A stretch of 64,000 nucleotides of DNA, from the NCBI RefSeq assembly GCF_000423945.1, contig NZ_KE384114.1:219382-283381 (forward strand). The letters are read 5' to 3'. The number at the start of each line of letters is the position of its first letter. Position 1 is the first letter of the stretch. The translations under genes were made by a program, and so were the position numbers. A model generated the notes under the pieces. The model worked only from the letters and a program-made list of their open reading frames with translations, did no database searches and was not told the origin of the DNA. The stretch comes from Butyrivibrio sp. XPD2002. GTDB lineage: Bacteria; Bacillota; Clostridia; Lachnospirales; Lachnospiraceae. This document shows positions 54,461 to 63,354 of the stretch, piece by piece.

Positions 54461-54469
54461 TGATATAAT
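54461..54469 (+). promoter_or_regulatory. Extended -10 promoter directly before traX
   Basis: TGATATAAT is a perfect extended -10 (TGnTATAAT). The traX ATG begins 7 bases after its last base, so the transcript should start at or next to the start codon. A poor -35 (TTCAGA) is 18 bases upstream. Confidence 0.6.
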
Positions 54470-54476
54470 TTTTTTC

Positions 54477-55346
54477 ATGAATACGTTGGAAAAGATACAG
54501 GACAGACTGGAAGATTTAAAATTCATAAATTCAGATACACTTAAATGCCTTGCGATAATCACGATGTTTATCGATCACATCGGAGCCGGGATTCTTCTAT
54601 ATCTCATACAAAACGGATACTATCCCTTCGGAATGGATTTTGAACATTCTGCGGCGCTTTATCATTGGATAAGGCATATAGGAAGACAGGCTTTTCCTAT
54701 ATACTGTTTTCTGATCGTTGAGGGAATGGAGCACACCAGAAGCGTTTCGAAGTACATGATAAATCTGGGGCTTTTTGGACTTATATCTGAGCCTGTTTTT
54801 GATATCGCGGTAAAAGTGAAAAAGGATGTTTTCTCGACAGATATCTTTTGGCTATATGCCCAGAATCAGGAGAGGCTCTTATCGTCATGTAACGTGTACT
54901 TCACTCTGTTAATCGGACTGGCTGTCATCTGGGTCATGAAGTATGTTGAGGATAACCTTTTTTCAGAGGATCCGTCATCACCCTTTGGATTTAGTGCCGA
55001 TAATCCGTTTTACGTACTTCTCTATGCAGCTCCAGCTGTGGGCGGAGCATTACTTGCCTATAAGATTGGCTCGGATTACACCTGGTGGGGCGTGACACTG
55101 ATCGCTGTCTTTTTCGTTTTCAGACGTATGAGGCTTATGGCCTGTCTTGCGGGATATCTGTTTTTTATGAACATGGGATCAGAAGCATGGAGCCTTCCGG
55201 CCTTCATACTTATCTTTTTCTATAATGGAAAGAGGGGAAGAATCAGTAAGAAATTCAAGTACGCCTTTTATGCGTTCTATCCGTTACACCTATTGCTGAT
55301 ATATTTGGTTAGATGTTATATATACACAAAATTGCAGGGACTATGA
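54477..55346 (+). CDS. TraX family membrane protein
   Basis: 289 residues with about eight membrane segments. It opens with the family features SDTLKCLAIITMFIDHIGAG and HWIRHIGRQAFPIYCFLIVEG. TraX of the F plasmid acetylates pilin, but chromosomal Firmicute members are thought to be acyltransferases of other targets. No ribosome site before the ATG and the promoter abuts it, so the mRNA is probably leaderless. The stop codon lies in the loop of its own terminator hairpin. Confidence 0.85.
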   Translation: MNTLEKIQDRLEDLKFINSDTLKCLAIITMFIDHIGAGILLYLIQNGYYPFGMDFEHSAALYHWIRHIGRQAFPIYCFLIVEGMEHTRSVSKYMINLGLFGLISEPVFDIAVKVKKDVFSTDIFWLYAQNQERLLSSCNVYFTLLIGLAVIWVMKYVEDNLFSEDPSSPFGFSADNPFYVLLYAAPAVGGALLAYKIGSDYTWWGVTLIAVFFVFRRMRLMACLAGYLFFMNMGSEAWSLPAFILIFFYNGKRGRISKKFKYAFYAFYPLHLLLIYLVRCYIYTKLQGL

Positions 55347-55366
55347 CAGCCCCTGCAATTTTTATA
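55328..55366. terminator. Terminator overlapping the end of traX
   Basis: AAAATTGCAGGG (55328-55339) pairs with CCCTGCAATTTT (55351-55362), followed by TAT. The left arm is the last codons of traX. Confidence 0.85.
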
Positions 55367-55381
55367 TTCATCAGAAATCAT

Positions 55382-55609
55382 TTAATCGAAGCGTCCCACG
55401 GACAGGAAGATAGCGAATAGAACAAGGAGCACAAAAATGACGAAGATAAATTCGATTATCTTCGCGAAAAGGCTGAACTGCTTGAAGTCTCCGCTGAAGA
55501 ACAGGAATCTTATCAGCACCAGGAAGAAGATCAGCTCTGCTATGACAATTATTGCGTCAAAGACGATTGACATAAGGGCTATTGAAGCCATAATCGGAAT
55601 TCTAAACAT
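55382..55609 (-). CDS. Small membrane protein
   Basis: 75 residues from ATG 55609 (MFRIPIMASIALM; GGAG six bases before). Two membrane helices separated by the basic loop FLFFSGDFKQFSLFAK. An ATG 12 bases further upstream is possible. No family known to me. Stands alone between traX and the kinase gene. Confidence 0.6.
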   Translation of the reverse strand: MFRIPIMASIALMSIVFDAIIVIAELIFFLVLIRFLFFSGDFKQFSLFAKIIEFIFVIFVLLVLFAIFLSVGRFD

Positions 55610-55726
55610 TGTGTACTCCATAAAAAATTGTATACTTCTACAAATCCATTCTAACACCAAAGATATCACTAAGAAAATCCACATACCGCATATTTAAGCC
55701 ATTTTTAATATCTTATTAATAGAATT

Positions 55727-55775
55727 ATCATTGTTATTATGATAGACTAAAGTCGAATTATCATAAAGTTATGAT
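55727..55775 (+). promoter_or_regulatory. Two tandem operator-like palindromes before the hybrid kinase
   Basis: GAATTATCAT occurs twice. Each copy continues as an inverted repeat: ATCAT at 55727 with TTATGAT ending 55743, and ATCATAA at 55760 with TTATGAT ending 55775. The spacing of 33 bases is about three helical turns. Probably binding sites for one regulator. Confidence 0.45.
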
Positions 55776-55816
55776 GGTGTAGTATTGGACTTGTGTGCTG
55801 TTTTGGAGATGATCTT

Positions 55817-58726
55817 ATGAAGAAAAAGGGAATGACTCTCACTATACAGCTTATCATGATCGTGTCCGCTATCCTTCTCATTGGCGATATGCTGATGGGA
55901 ATTATTCTGATGAAACAATCCCAGACCTCTATTAAAACAATAATAAACGGGAGAATGCTTGATATCGCCAACACCGCAGCAGCAATCCTTGACGGAGATG
56001 TTATGGATAAGCTTACTGCTGAGGATGAGGGTACTGAGGCCTATGAGACAGAGAAGAATAAACTTAAGGCTTTTCAGGACAGCATTGATCTTAAATATAT
56101 ATATTGCATAAATGATTCCGGCAATAAGCAATTTACCTTTTCAATCGATCCCACTGAGGAGGATCCGGGAATATTCGGCGATGACATAGTTTATACGGAT
56201 GCCCTTTATAAGGCAAGTCTTGGCACACCTTCGGTGGATGAGGAGCCCTATGAGGATTCGTGGGGAAGGTTCTACAGCGCTTACAGCCCTGTCTTTAATT
56301 CCAAGGGTGAAGTTGCGACTATAGTTGCGGTGGATTTTTCAGCTGAGTGGTATGAGGAGCAGATATCAAGGCTCGCAAGGACCATATTGTTCTTTGTAAT
56401 TTCCTCAGTGATTCTGGGTGCCGTCTTGGTAGCCCTTGCCATGGGCGGAGTGAGAAAGCATATCCATGATATCAGCAGTGAGATTACGGATCTTGAAAAA
56501 GACGTTGATGATATCACAAGGGAAATTGCGGCCTCGGTTCAGGGGGACAGCGCCTTGTTTGACCAGGCTGAAAGCGCTCTCTCAGGGGAGAAGGTCGGAG
56601 AGAAGGAAAAGGAGCATCCTGATGATATTGAGTACGATATGAAGGAGATGGGAGAGAAGATTCACTCTGTGCACAGCAGTATAAGAGATTACCTTGACCA
56701 TGCCCAGAGACGTGCCAACAACATGATAACAGCCCTGGCATCGGATTATAGAAGCGTTTACTATGTGAGCCTCGACAGGGATGAGGGAATATGCTTCAGA
56801 TCCCATTCGAACTTAGAGTATGGTCTTAGTGAGGGAGAGCAGTTTGTTTTCACAGAGACCTTCCAAAACTATGCTCATGAATATGTTGCTGAAAAGTACA
56901 GGCAGGGCTTCCTTGATTTTATCGACCCTGATGTAATAAGGAAGAGTCTGGAAACAGAGCCTATTATCGCCTATAGATATCTTGTTGTAAGGAATGGAAA
57001 AGAGTCCTATGAGATGCTAAGGGTTGCAGGCGTAAGAAGGGCTGAGGACAGAGGTGATCACATCGTTCACTCCATAGGTGTCGGCTTTACTGACGTTGAT
57101 GTGGAGATGAGAAAGGCACTGGATCAGAGTCAGGCACTAAGCGATGCCCTTGCTGCTGCGGAGCAGGCAAGTAAGGCGAAGACCGCATTTTTGTCCAGCA
57201 TGAGCCATGAGATCAGAACGCCCATGAACGCCATCATCGGTCTCGACAGGATAGCCTTGAGCGATCCCGATATCTCTGAAAAAACGAAGGAATGTCTGGA
57301 GCAGATAGGAACCTCGGCTAACCATCTTTTAAAGATCATCAATGATATCCTTGACATGTCCAGGATCGAATCGGGACGTATGGTCATTAAGCATGAGGAG
57401 TTTTCATTTAAAAAGCTGCTTGGCCAGATCAATACCATTATAGGAAGTCAGTGCAGCGATAAGGGTCTTGTCTATAACAGCGAGATAAAGGGCGAGGTAG
57501 ATACTTTCTACATAGGTGATGACATGAAGCTAAAGCAGGTCATCATCAATATCCTAGGAAACGCCGTAAAATTCACCGAGCGTGGTGGAACCATCAGCCT
57601 TATTGTTGAGCGCACAGCCCGCTTTGATGGAAAGGCTACCCTTCGTTTTACCATGACGGATAACGGCATAGGAATGGACGAGGAATACATTCCAAGGCTC
57701 TTTGAGGCCTTCAGCCAGGAGGATTCCTCCAGTACCAATAAGTATGGAAGTACAGGCCTCGGAATGGCTATTACGAAGAATCTCATAGAGATGATGAACG
57801 GCAAGATAGATGTTAAGAGTAAGAAGGGGGAAGGAACAGAGTTTACTGTAAGCGTCACTCTTATGGAGTCTGACAGAAAGGATACGACGGAGGATGAGGG
57901 AGAACTAAATACTCATGAACTGTCGGTGCTCATAGTTGACAGTGATGATATCGCCTGCGAGCATGCCCGCGTTGAACTGGAAAAGCTTGGAATAGAGGCT
58001 GAGGTAGCAAAGTCCGGCGAGGAAGCCGTGGAGATGGTAAGGGTTAAGAATGCAAGAAGAGAAGGGTATGACCTGCTTCTCGTAGATTGGAAAATGCCGG
58101 GGATGGACGGCATAGAGACGACCCGGAAAATCAGAGAGATTGTCGGGGATGATTCAGCAATCATCATTCTGACAGGGCAGCATTGGGATGAAATGCTTGA
58201 TGGTGCTGAAAACTCAGGTGTAGACAGCTTTGTATTAAAGCCTCTTAATGCAACACTTGTGATAGAGCAATTTAAGGACGCGCTTGGTCAGAAGAGCATT
58301 AAGAGCTGTACCAAGGTGGAGAAGATATCCATTGAGGGAAGGCGGATCCTTCTGGCAGAGGATATTCTGGTAAATGCCAAGATCATGATGAAGGTCCTGA
58401 CCATGAAGAGCATAGAGGTGGATCACGCAGAGAATGGAAAAATCGCTGTGGAGATGTTCGAATCCCATCCCGAGTGGTACTATGATGCAATTTTGATGGA
58501 TATGAGAATGCCGGAGATGGACGGACTTACCGCCGCTTCTGCAATAAGAGCTCTGGACAGAACAGATGCTAAAAAGATTCCGATTATTGCACTTACCGCC
58601 AATGCCTTCGATGAGGATGTACAGCGAAGTCTGCAGGCCGGGTTAAATGCCCACCTTAGTAAGCCTGTGGAGCCTGATGTGGTATTTGATACGCTGGAGA
58701 GCCTTATCAGTGACGAGGATAGATAA
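55817..58726 (+). CDS. Hybrid sensor histidine kinase with two receiver domains
   Basis: 969 residues from ATG 55817. TM1 about 10-32, extracellular sensor about 33-185, TM2 about 188-210, then a coiled coil, a PAS-like region about 305-430, HisKA with His464 (SSMSHEIRTPMNAIIG), HATPase (NILGNAVKFTE, DNGIGM, GSTGLGMA) and two receivers with Asp757 (LLVDWKMPG) and Asp895 (AILMDMRMP). There is no HPt or DNA-binding domain. The layout is common in Lachnospiraceae kinases that act through their second receiver. Input unknown; no regulator is encoded next to it. Confidence 0.92.
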   Translation: MKKKGMTLTIQLIMIVSAILLIGDMLMGIILMKQSQTSIKTIINGRMLDIANTAAAILDGDVMDKLTAEDEGTEAYETEKNKLKAFQDSIDLKYIYCINDSGNKQFTFSIDPTEEDPGIFGDDIVYTDALYKASLGTPSVDEEPYEDSWGRFYSAYSPVFNSKGEVATIVAVDFSAEWYEEQISRLARTILFFVISSVILGAVLVALAMGGVRKHIHDISSEITDLEKDVDDITREIAASVQGDSALFDQAESALSGEKVGEKEKEHPDDIEYDMKEMGEKIHSVHSSIRDYLDHAQRRANNMITALASDYRSVYYVSLDRDEGICFRSHSNLEYGLSEGEQFVFTETFQNYAHEYVAEKYRQGFLDFIDPDVIRKSLETEPIIAYRYLVVRNGKESYEMLRVAGVRRAEDRGDHIVHSIGVGFTDVDVEMRKALDQSQALSDALAAAEQASKAKTAFLSSMSHEIRTPMNAIIGLDRIALSDPDISEKTKECLEQIGTSANHLLKIINDILDMSRIESGRMVIKHEEFSFKKLLGQINTIIGSQCSDKGLVYNSEIKGEVDTFYIGDDMKLKQVIINILGNAVKFTERGGTISLIVERTARFDGKATLRFTMTDNGIGMDEEYIPRLFEAFSQEDSSSTNKYGSTGLGMAITKNLIEMMNGKIDVKSKKGEGTEFTVSVTLMESDRKDTTEDEGELNTHELSVLIVDSDDIACEHARVELEKLGIEAEVAKSGEEAVEMVRVKNARREGYDLLLVDWKMPGMDGIETTRKIREIVGDDSAIIILTGQHWDEMLDGAENSGVDSFVLKPLNATLVIEQFKDALGQKSIKSCTKVEKISIEGRRILLAEDILVNAKIMMKVLTMKSIEVDHAENGKIAVEMFESHPEWYYDAILMDMRMPEMDGLTAASAIRALDRTDAKKIPIIALTANAFDEDVQRSLQAGLNAHLSKPVEPDVVFDTLESLISDEDR

Positions 58727-58856
58727 TTTTTTATGGAGCATGTTGGACATCTGTTGGACATGCGATTATAGAATGAAAACAAAGTTACGAGAAACTACAA
58801 ATTACCAATATGAAATGGTGCAGTTAACATAGTAAGAAGAAAGGAAACCAGGTATT

Positions 58857-60188
58857 ATGAAAAAGAAATTTATTGCAATGGTACTCGCAGGACTGACACT
58901 GACAACAGCACTTAGCGGATGTGGCAATTCAGCTAAAAGTACAGAGACTCAGCCTGCTGAGCAGCAGACCCAGGAAGCAGCTACTGAAGAAGCTCCTGCA
59001 GCGGAAGCTTCAACAGAAGATGTAAAGGAAGAAGCACCCGCAGAAGCAGATACACCTGCTGAAAGCGTCGGAGCTTATAATCCTGCTGAATTCAAGGTTG
59101 AGGATGTTTATGTGGCACCTGATCAGAAGTCCACTATAGACATCGAAGGGTGTGAGACCTTCACACAGATCGTTGATAAGCTTGCGGATGGTCAGGGCTA
59201 TGCCAACGCTACTATCGGAGATGCTGATGTGCTTATGGTATCCACCGGAACCTACGAATGGGAGCCCGGAAAAAATGCAGCTATTGATGCTGAGATTTTC
59301 ATATATAAGGATGAAGTTCCTACATACCTTGCTACAGTTTCAGCAGGCGGAACAGCGTATCCTCTGGCAGTAAAGGATGGAAATCTCTATGTTGGAGGCA
59401 ACCATTTCATATCTAAGTACATCATAGATACAGGGGCTATGGTTGAGACAGAGGAAGCCTATGTATTGTATGACACTGACGGAAATGAAAGCTACTTCTA
59501 TAAGACCTGCAACAGCCAGTTTGAGGACTATGATGCTGAGACAGCTAAGACCAGATTTGAGGAGCTTTTTGCAGAGACAGAGGGCGAAGAGGTTATAGAA
59601 TTCCAGCCCGTAGGCGGTGCAGCTTCCGAGACAGATTCTGAGTCAGCTTCCAATACAGATTCGCTTCCAGCATATGAGTATCCGGGCCCTGAGCTTTTCT
59701 ACAGCGTTTTATATAAATACATGGTGGATGAGCTTTCAAAGTCTTATCCTGAGTCACAGGTAAGCATTCCCTGTCCGATCATCATCAAAGAGGATGAATC
59801 CGATAAGGACGACATTAAGGTATACGGAAACTTCTGGATTTTCAATTATGATCTTAAGGGTGATATTCTTGAGAACACCTCCGGCGGTTCATATCCCGGA
59901 TGCATTCACTTAAAGAGTACTGATGCAGGTTATGAAGTAACCTCCATGGATGTTTGTGAGGACGGCGAGAGCTTTGATGAGAGTGCCAAAAAAATCTTTG
60001 GTGATAACTACGACGCCTTCATGAAGGATGGCGAAGATGAGAAGCTTCGCGAAGAGACCAGAGCTCAGATCATTGCCAATTATGTAGCTGCCAACAATCT
60101 TGATATCAAGGCTTATCAGGACTTTGGATGGGATCCGGTAACACTTCCTGAAGAAAATATTGATTCATTCTACAGCACACTTGACTAA
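58857..60188 (+). CDS. Lipoprotein of unknown function
   Basis: 443 residues. Lipoprotein signal MKKKFIAMVLAGLTLTTALSG-C (lipobox LSGC, Cys22), a long Glu/Ala/Thr/Pro-rich linker to about residue 75, a first domain about 80-260, an acidic Ser-rich linker (about 261-277) and a second domain about 278-443 starting YEYPGPELFYSVLYKYMVDEL. The second domain resembles small alpha/beta domains often found in secreted proteins of Clostridia. Ligand or enzyme activity unknown. Possibly transcribed with the kinase 130 bases upstream. Confidence 0.75.
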   Translation: MKKKFIAMVLAGLTLTTALSGCGNSAKSTETQPAEQQTQEAATEEAPAAEASTEDVKEEAPAEADTPAESVGAYNPAEFKVEDVYVAPDQKSTIDIEGCETFTQIVDKLADGQGYANATIGDADVLMVSTGTYEWEPGKNAAIDAEIFIYKDEVPTYLATVSAGGTAYPLAVKDGNLYVGGNHFISKYIIDTGAMVETEEAYVLYDTDGNESYFYKTCNSQFEDYDAETAKTRFEELFAETEGEEVIEFQPVGGAASETDSESASNTDSLPAYEYPGPELFYSVLYKYMVDELSKSYPESQVSIPCPIIIKEDESDKDDIKVYGNFWIFNYDLKGDILENTSGGSYPGCIHLKSTDAGYEVTSMDVCEDGESFDESAKKIFGDNYDAFMKDGEDEKLREETRAQIIANYVAANNLDIKAYQDFGWDPVTLPEENIDSFYSTLD

Positions 60189-60197
60189 ATAAAATAT

Positions 60198-60230
60198 AAG
60201 ACCGGCTTTCGTCTGAAAGCCGGTCTTTAT
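60198..60230. terminator. Terminator between lipoprotein and purine genes
   Basis: AAGACCGGCTTTC (60198-60210), loop GTCT, GAAAGCCGGTCTT (60215-60227), then TATT. Converging genes may share it. Confidence 0.88.
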
Positions 60231-60240
60231 TCGTTGAAAA

Positions 60241-61419
60241 TTAGTGATGGAAGAATCTCATTCCTGTGAATGCCATAACCATATCGTGGTCGTTGGCAGC
60301 CTGGATTACATTGTCATCTCTTACTGAACCGCCGGGCTGAGCAACATATTTTACTCCGCTCTTGGCAGCTCTCTCGATGTTGTCGCCGAAGGGGAAGAAT
60401 GCATCTGAACCAAGGGCAACATCTGTATTTCTGTCGAGCCATGCTCTCTTATCTGCATCTGTGAATGCAGCGGGCTTAACCTTGAAGAGGTTCTGCCATT
60501 TGCCATCTGCAAGAACATCCATGTAATCAACGCCGATGTAAAGGTCGATAGCGTTGTCTCTGTCTGCACGACGGATGTTATCAAGGAAAGGAAGCTCAAG
60601 TACCTGAGGAGCCTGTCTGAGGAACCAGTTGTCAGCCTTGGAGCCTGCAAGTCTTGTGCAGTGGATTCTTGACTGCTGGCCTGCGCCGATACCGATTGCC
60701 TGGCCGCCCTTTACATAGCAGACTGAGTTTGACTGTGTGTACTTAAGTGTAATAAGTGAGATAAGAAGGTCTTTCTTTGCTGCGTCGGGAAGATCCTTAT
60801 TGTTTGTAACGATGTTCTGAAGCATTGCATCATCGATCACGATATCGTTGTGACCCTGCTCAAATGTGATGCCGAATACCTGCTTCTTCTCAAGGGCAGC
60901 AGGCTTGTAGGAAGGATCAATCTTGATTACAGCGTAGTTGCCGTTCTTCTTAGCCTTGAGGATTTCAAGAGCCTTCTCTGTGTAGTCGGGAGCGATGATT
61001 CCGTCTGAAACCTCTCTCTTTATAAGTCTTGCTGTATCCTCGTCACATGTATCTGAAAGTGAGATGAAATCACCAAAGGATGACATTCTGTCAGCGCCTC
61101 TTGCTCTTGCATAAGCAGAAGCCATGGGGGAGAGATCACCAAGATCATCAACCCAGTAGATCTTTTTCTCAATCTCTGTGAGCGGAAGACCGATAGCAGC
61201 ACCTGCAGGTGATACGTGCTTGAAGGATGTAGCTGCAGGCATTCCTGTTGCTGCCTTGAGCTCTGATACAAGCTGCCAGCCGTTGAATGCATCAAGAAGG
61301 TTGATGTAGCCGGGCTTGCCGTTTAATACCTCGATAGGAAGATCACTTCCATCCTCCATGAATACTCTTGAAGGTTTCTGATTAGGGTTACAGCCATATT
61401 TAAGTGCTAATTCTTTCAT
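60241..61419 (-). CDS. Stand-alone AICAR transformylase (PurH C-terminal-type)
   Basis: 392 residues consisting only of the AICAR formyltransferase part of PurH: ALKYGCNPNQKP at the start, SFKHVSPAGAAIGLPL with catalytic Lys67-His68, and the ending ALGSDAFFPFGDNIERA, VAQPGGSVRDD. Usual bacterial PurH is about 520 residues and carries an N-terminal IMP cyclohydrolase domain. That second activity is supplied here by the gene upstream. It formylates AICAR with 10-formyl-THF. Under control of the ZTP riboswitch. AGGAGG precedes the ATG. Confidence 0.93.
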   Translation of the reverse strand: MKELALKYGCNPNQKPSRVFMEDGSDLPIEVLNGKPGYINLLDAFNGWQLVSELKAATGMPAATSFKHVSPAGAAIGLPLTEIEKKIYWVDDLGDLSPMASAYARARGADRMSSFGDFISLSDTCDEDTARLIKREVSDGIIAPDYTEKALEILKAKKNGNYAVIKIDPSYKPAALEKKQVFGITFEQGHNDIVIDDAMLQNIVTNNKDLPDAAKKDLLISLITLKYTQSNSVCYVKGGQAIGIGAGQQSRIHCTRLAGSKADNWFLRQAPQVLELPFLDNIRRADRDNAIDLYIGVDYMDVLADGKWQNLFKVKPAAFTDADKRAWLDRNTDVALGSDAFFPFGDNIERAAKSGVKYVAQPGGSVRDDNVIQAANDHDMVMAFTGMRFFHH

Positions 61420-61436
61420 AGTGATTCCTCCTGATA

Positions 61437-62144
61437 TTACTTATTTTTATTTACAATACGTGTTTCATATTTACCTGTAGAAATCTCAATGTAACGTGTA
61501 AATAAGGAAACCTTATTGTCTTCGTTAAGGTTCTCCCAAACCATGTTGGTAAACTCATCGATGTCGCCTGAAATTTCAACCTCTGTAGGCTCGCCTTCGT
61601 AGCTGGGAAGGGGATTGCCATCACCCATGTATGTGTGGATGAAGTAGCCCTTGCCTGCTGCAGGCTTCTCGTATGTATAGGTAAATCTGAGGCATGATGA
61701 AGGATCGTTGTGATCGCTCTTAAGGATTGACATTGAGATGTCATATTTTCCGTCATCGATGTGCATAAGTCCTGAAATACGAGGTGTGTAGTTGGGAGCA
61801 TCGGGCTCGAATTCTCTTGTTCTAAGAGACTCCTCGAAGGACTGTCCTGCCTCCATAAGCTCGTAGATAGTATCGGTCTGGTCACCGTTTGTAACGATTG
61901 TGTATTCGCCTCTTACGCGAACGGGAGCGTAGATGATAAGGCTGGGATCCTCAAGCTTAGCGGGATCGAAAGCTTCTGTGCGGATGCCTTCACCTTCCTC
62001 GACGAATACGCGGTTTCTGCTGTTCTCACTTCTTCCCATGATGAAGTAAGCTGTTACTGCATACTTTCCATCAGCGCTTGTGCCGATTACAATTCCGCGT
62101 CCCGGATATTCATTTGAGCTGAGCTCTTTTGCAAGATTTACCAT
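61437..62144 (-). CDS. purO: PurO-type IMP cyclohydrolase
   Basis: 235 residues of the archaeal-type IMP cyclohydrolase family: SSNEYPGRGIVIGTSADGKY, AYFIMGRSENSRNRVF, NYTPRISGLM and LRFTYTYEKPAAGKGYFIHTY. It closes the purine ring, converting FAICAR to IMP, replacing the N-terminal domain of PurH. It is 17 bases ahead of the AICAR transformylase gene in a two-gene operon. CGGAGG precedes the ATG. Confidence 0.9.
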   Translation of the reverse strand: MVNLAKELSSNEYPGRGIVIGTSADGKYAVTAYFIMGRSENSRNRVFVEEGEGIRTEAFDPAKLEDPSLIIYAPVRVRGEYTIVTNGDQTDTIYELMEAGQSFEESLRTREFEPDAPNYTPRISGLMHIDDGKYDISMSILKSDHNDPSSCLRFTYTYEKPAAGKGYFIHTYMGDGNPLPSYEGEPTEVEISGDIDEFTNMVWENLNEDNKVSLFTRYIEISTGKYETRIVNKNK

Positions 62145-62172
62145 AAAAACCTCCGAATTAAATGATTAATAG

Positions 62173-62219
62173 AAAAAGACCGCCTGAACAAACCATGTCA
62201 CACGGCTGCCCAGGCGGTC
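62173..62219 (-). terminator. Riboswitch-controlled terminator before purO
   Basis: On the minus strand GACCGCCTG (62219-62211) pairs with CAGGCGGTC (62186-62178), then TTTTT. The left arm overlaps the CCGCCTGGGCA of the ZTP aptamer, so ligand binding prevents the terminator. Confidence 0.9.
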
Positions 62220-62284
62220 GACAATTCAAAATGACATCGCACTCCCCTGTGGTTTCCCACTTATCCGCCAGTCGCGCGACACAA
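62206..62284 (-). promoter_or_regulatory. ZTP (pfl) riboswitch
   Basis: On the minus strand the conserved pieces are GCGACTGGCGGA, the GTGGGAAACCAC hairpin, CAGGGGAGTGCGA and, after a variable linker, CCGCCTGGGCAG. These are the two halves of the pfl/ZTP aptamer. It senses ZTP/AICAR ribotides that build up when 10-formyl-THF is short, and turns on purO and the AICAR transformylase. Confidence 0.92.
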
Positions 62285-62404
62285 TTACTGTAAACTAAAA
62301 TGTTGAAAAATGCAATTGTGTTTTTGAACAAAGACCGGATAAATTACAAAATAGATCTTGGCCTGGCACAATTTTCAGTCAATATGGCTGAATCCATTCT
62401 TATA

Positions 62405-62752
62405 GGTTACCCTGCGGGTATAATGTAACGGTAGGTGTTGAGTCTATCCGCGAACAAGGTTATATACTGATTACCCTAATTGATTAGCTTTATGATAGGT
62501 GTTGAGTCTATTTACCAATAAGCTTCAAGACTGATTACCCTGTGTGAATAGGTTTAAGGCAGGGGGCAGTCAATATAATAAGTATTCGTGGTCAGACGTA
62601 ACAGTACTTTTATATAGGGTAATCGATTTGTAGGAATATCCATGAACAGACGTAAGCCGCATTTTAACGTCATATCCTCTGTGCAATCTGTTTAATAATT
62701 TCTTCGCGAATTGACTGAACACCTACCGGTACGTGCTATCCGCAGGGTAACC
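62405..62752. repeat. 348-bp inverted-repeat element with internal 64-bp repeats
   Basis: The left arm (62405-62444, starts GGTTACCCTGCGG, ends GGTGTTGAGTC) and right arm (62713-62752, ends CCGCAGGGTAACC) are inverted copies matching at about 34 of 40 positions. Inside, TAGGTGTTGAGTCTAT (62432, 62496) and ACTGATTACCCT (62466, 62530) each repeat at a 64-base period. GACGTAA also occurs three times. No open frame of note. It may be a non-autonomous mobile element or part of the insertion sequence end. Confidence 0.55.
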
Positions 62753-62890
62753 TGTTCGGCTGTATTAATGAGGATGGACGTAAAGCTCGATAAAGGCTCA
62801 GGAACGCCATAAGATGCGCTCCTTGGATTTGGGAGTATACACACTTTTTTATGGAATATTTCATAAATAAAAACCTTTCGGTTTCGTAAA

Positions 62891-62922
62891 CTCCTCCCAC
62901 TGCCCTTGGGCGGTGGGAGGAG
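62891..62922. repeat. Hairpin near the insertion sequence end
   Basis: CTCCTCCCACTGCCC (62891-62905) pairs with GGGCGGTGGGAGGAG (62908-62922), one G-T, 2-base loop. Either the subterminal hairpin recognised by TnpA or a terminator for tnpA. Confidence 0.7.
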
Positions 62923-62941
62923 CCTTGTAAATTCGTAGCCA

Positions 62942-63346
62942 TTAACCTTGGCTCTCGATATACTTTTGTATAGTGGCTGATGATACTTCGCCTATACTAC
63001 AAGCAAAATATCCGTCAGACCAAAAGATTTTCTTCTTCCAATACTGTTTAGACAAAAAGTTTGGATATTTCTGCCAAAGATAGTATGTAGTCTGCTGTTT
63101 AATAAGTTTTACCATGTCGCAAACTCTGTCCGTAGTATCGTAACTGATAAGAAAATGTATATGGTCTTTATCGGTTTCCATAGCAATAATGCTGTAACCC
63201 TTAGAATTGCAGATATCGTATATCTTCTGCTTTACATCGTCAGCGATAGAATCTTTAAGCAGTTGCTTACGGTACTTTGTTACGAGGACTATATGTACTT
63301 TTAAACTATACTTGCGCCTGTTATGGCGATTATATCTGCTATCCAT
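62942..63346 (-). CDS. tnpA: IS200/IS605 TnpA, Y1 single-strand transposase
   Basis: 134 residues. HUH motif in TDKDHIHFLISY (His62, His64) and catalytic Tyr129 in ATIQKYIESQG, both intact. Starts SRYNRHNRRKYSLKVHIVLVTKYRK, typical of the family. It cuts and joins single-stranded ends of the element during replication. It appears full length, so transposition may be active. Its start is 8 bases after the stop of a small upstream gene and lacks a strong ribosome site, so translation is likely coupled. Confidence 0.93.
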   Translation of the reverse strand: MDSRYNRHNRRKYSLKVHIVLVTKYRKQLLKDSIADDVKQKIYDICNSKGYSIIAMETDKDHIHFLISYDTTDRVCDMVKLIKQQTTYYLWQKYPNFLSKQYWKKKIFWSDGYFACSIGEVSSATIQKYIESQG

Positions 63347-63354
63347 AGGCTGTT

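Larger units (their letters stand above)
62285..62941. other. Gene-free repetitive region between the purine operon and the insertion element
   Basis: No gene supported in about 650 bases. The first 110 bases should hold the purO promoter (minus strand). The middle is the inverted/direct repeat structure at 62405-62752, and the end carries the hairpin at 62891-62922. Confidence 0.5.

Noticed and set aside
62432..62541. Two 64-base-period repeats as a possible CRISPR array
   Set aside because: Only two units, repeats split into two conserved blocks, inverted arms outside, no cas genes.
62736..62942. 68-codon minus-strand frame near tnpA
   Set aside because: Overlaps the IS hairpin and repeat arm; no ribosome site and no recognisable protein.
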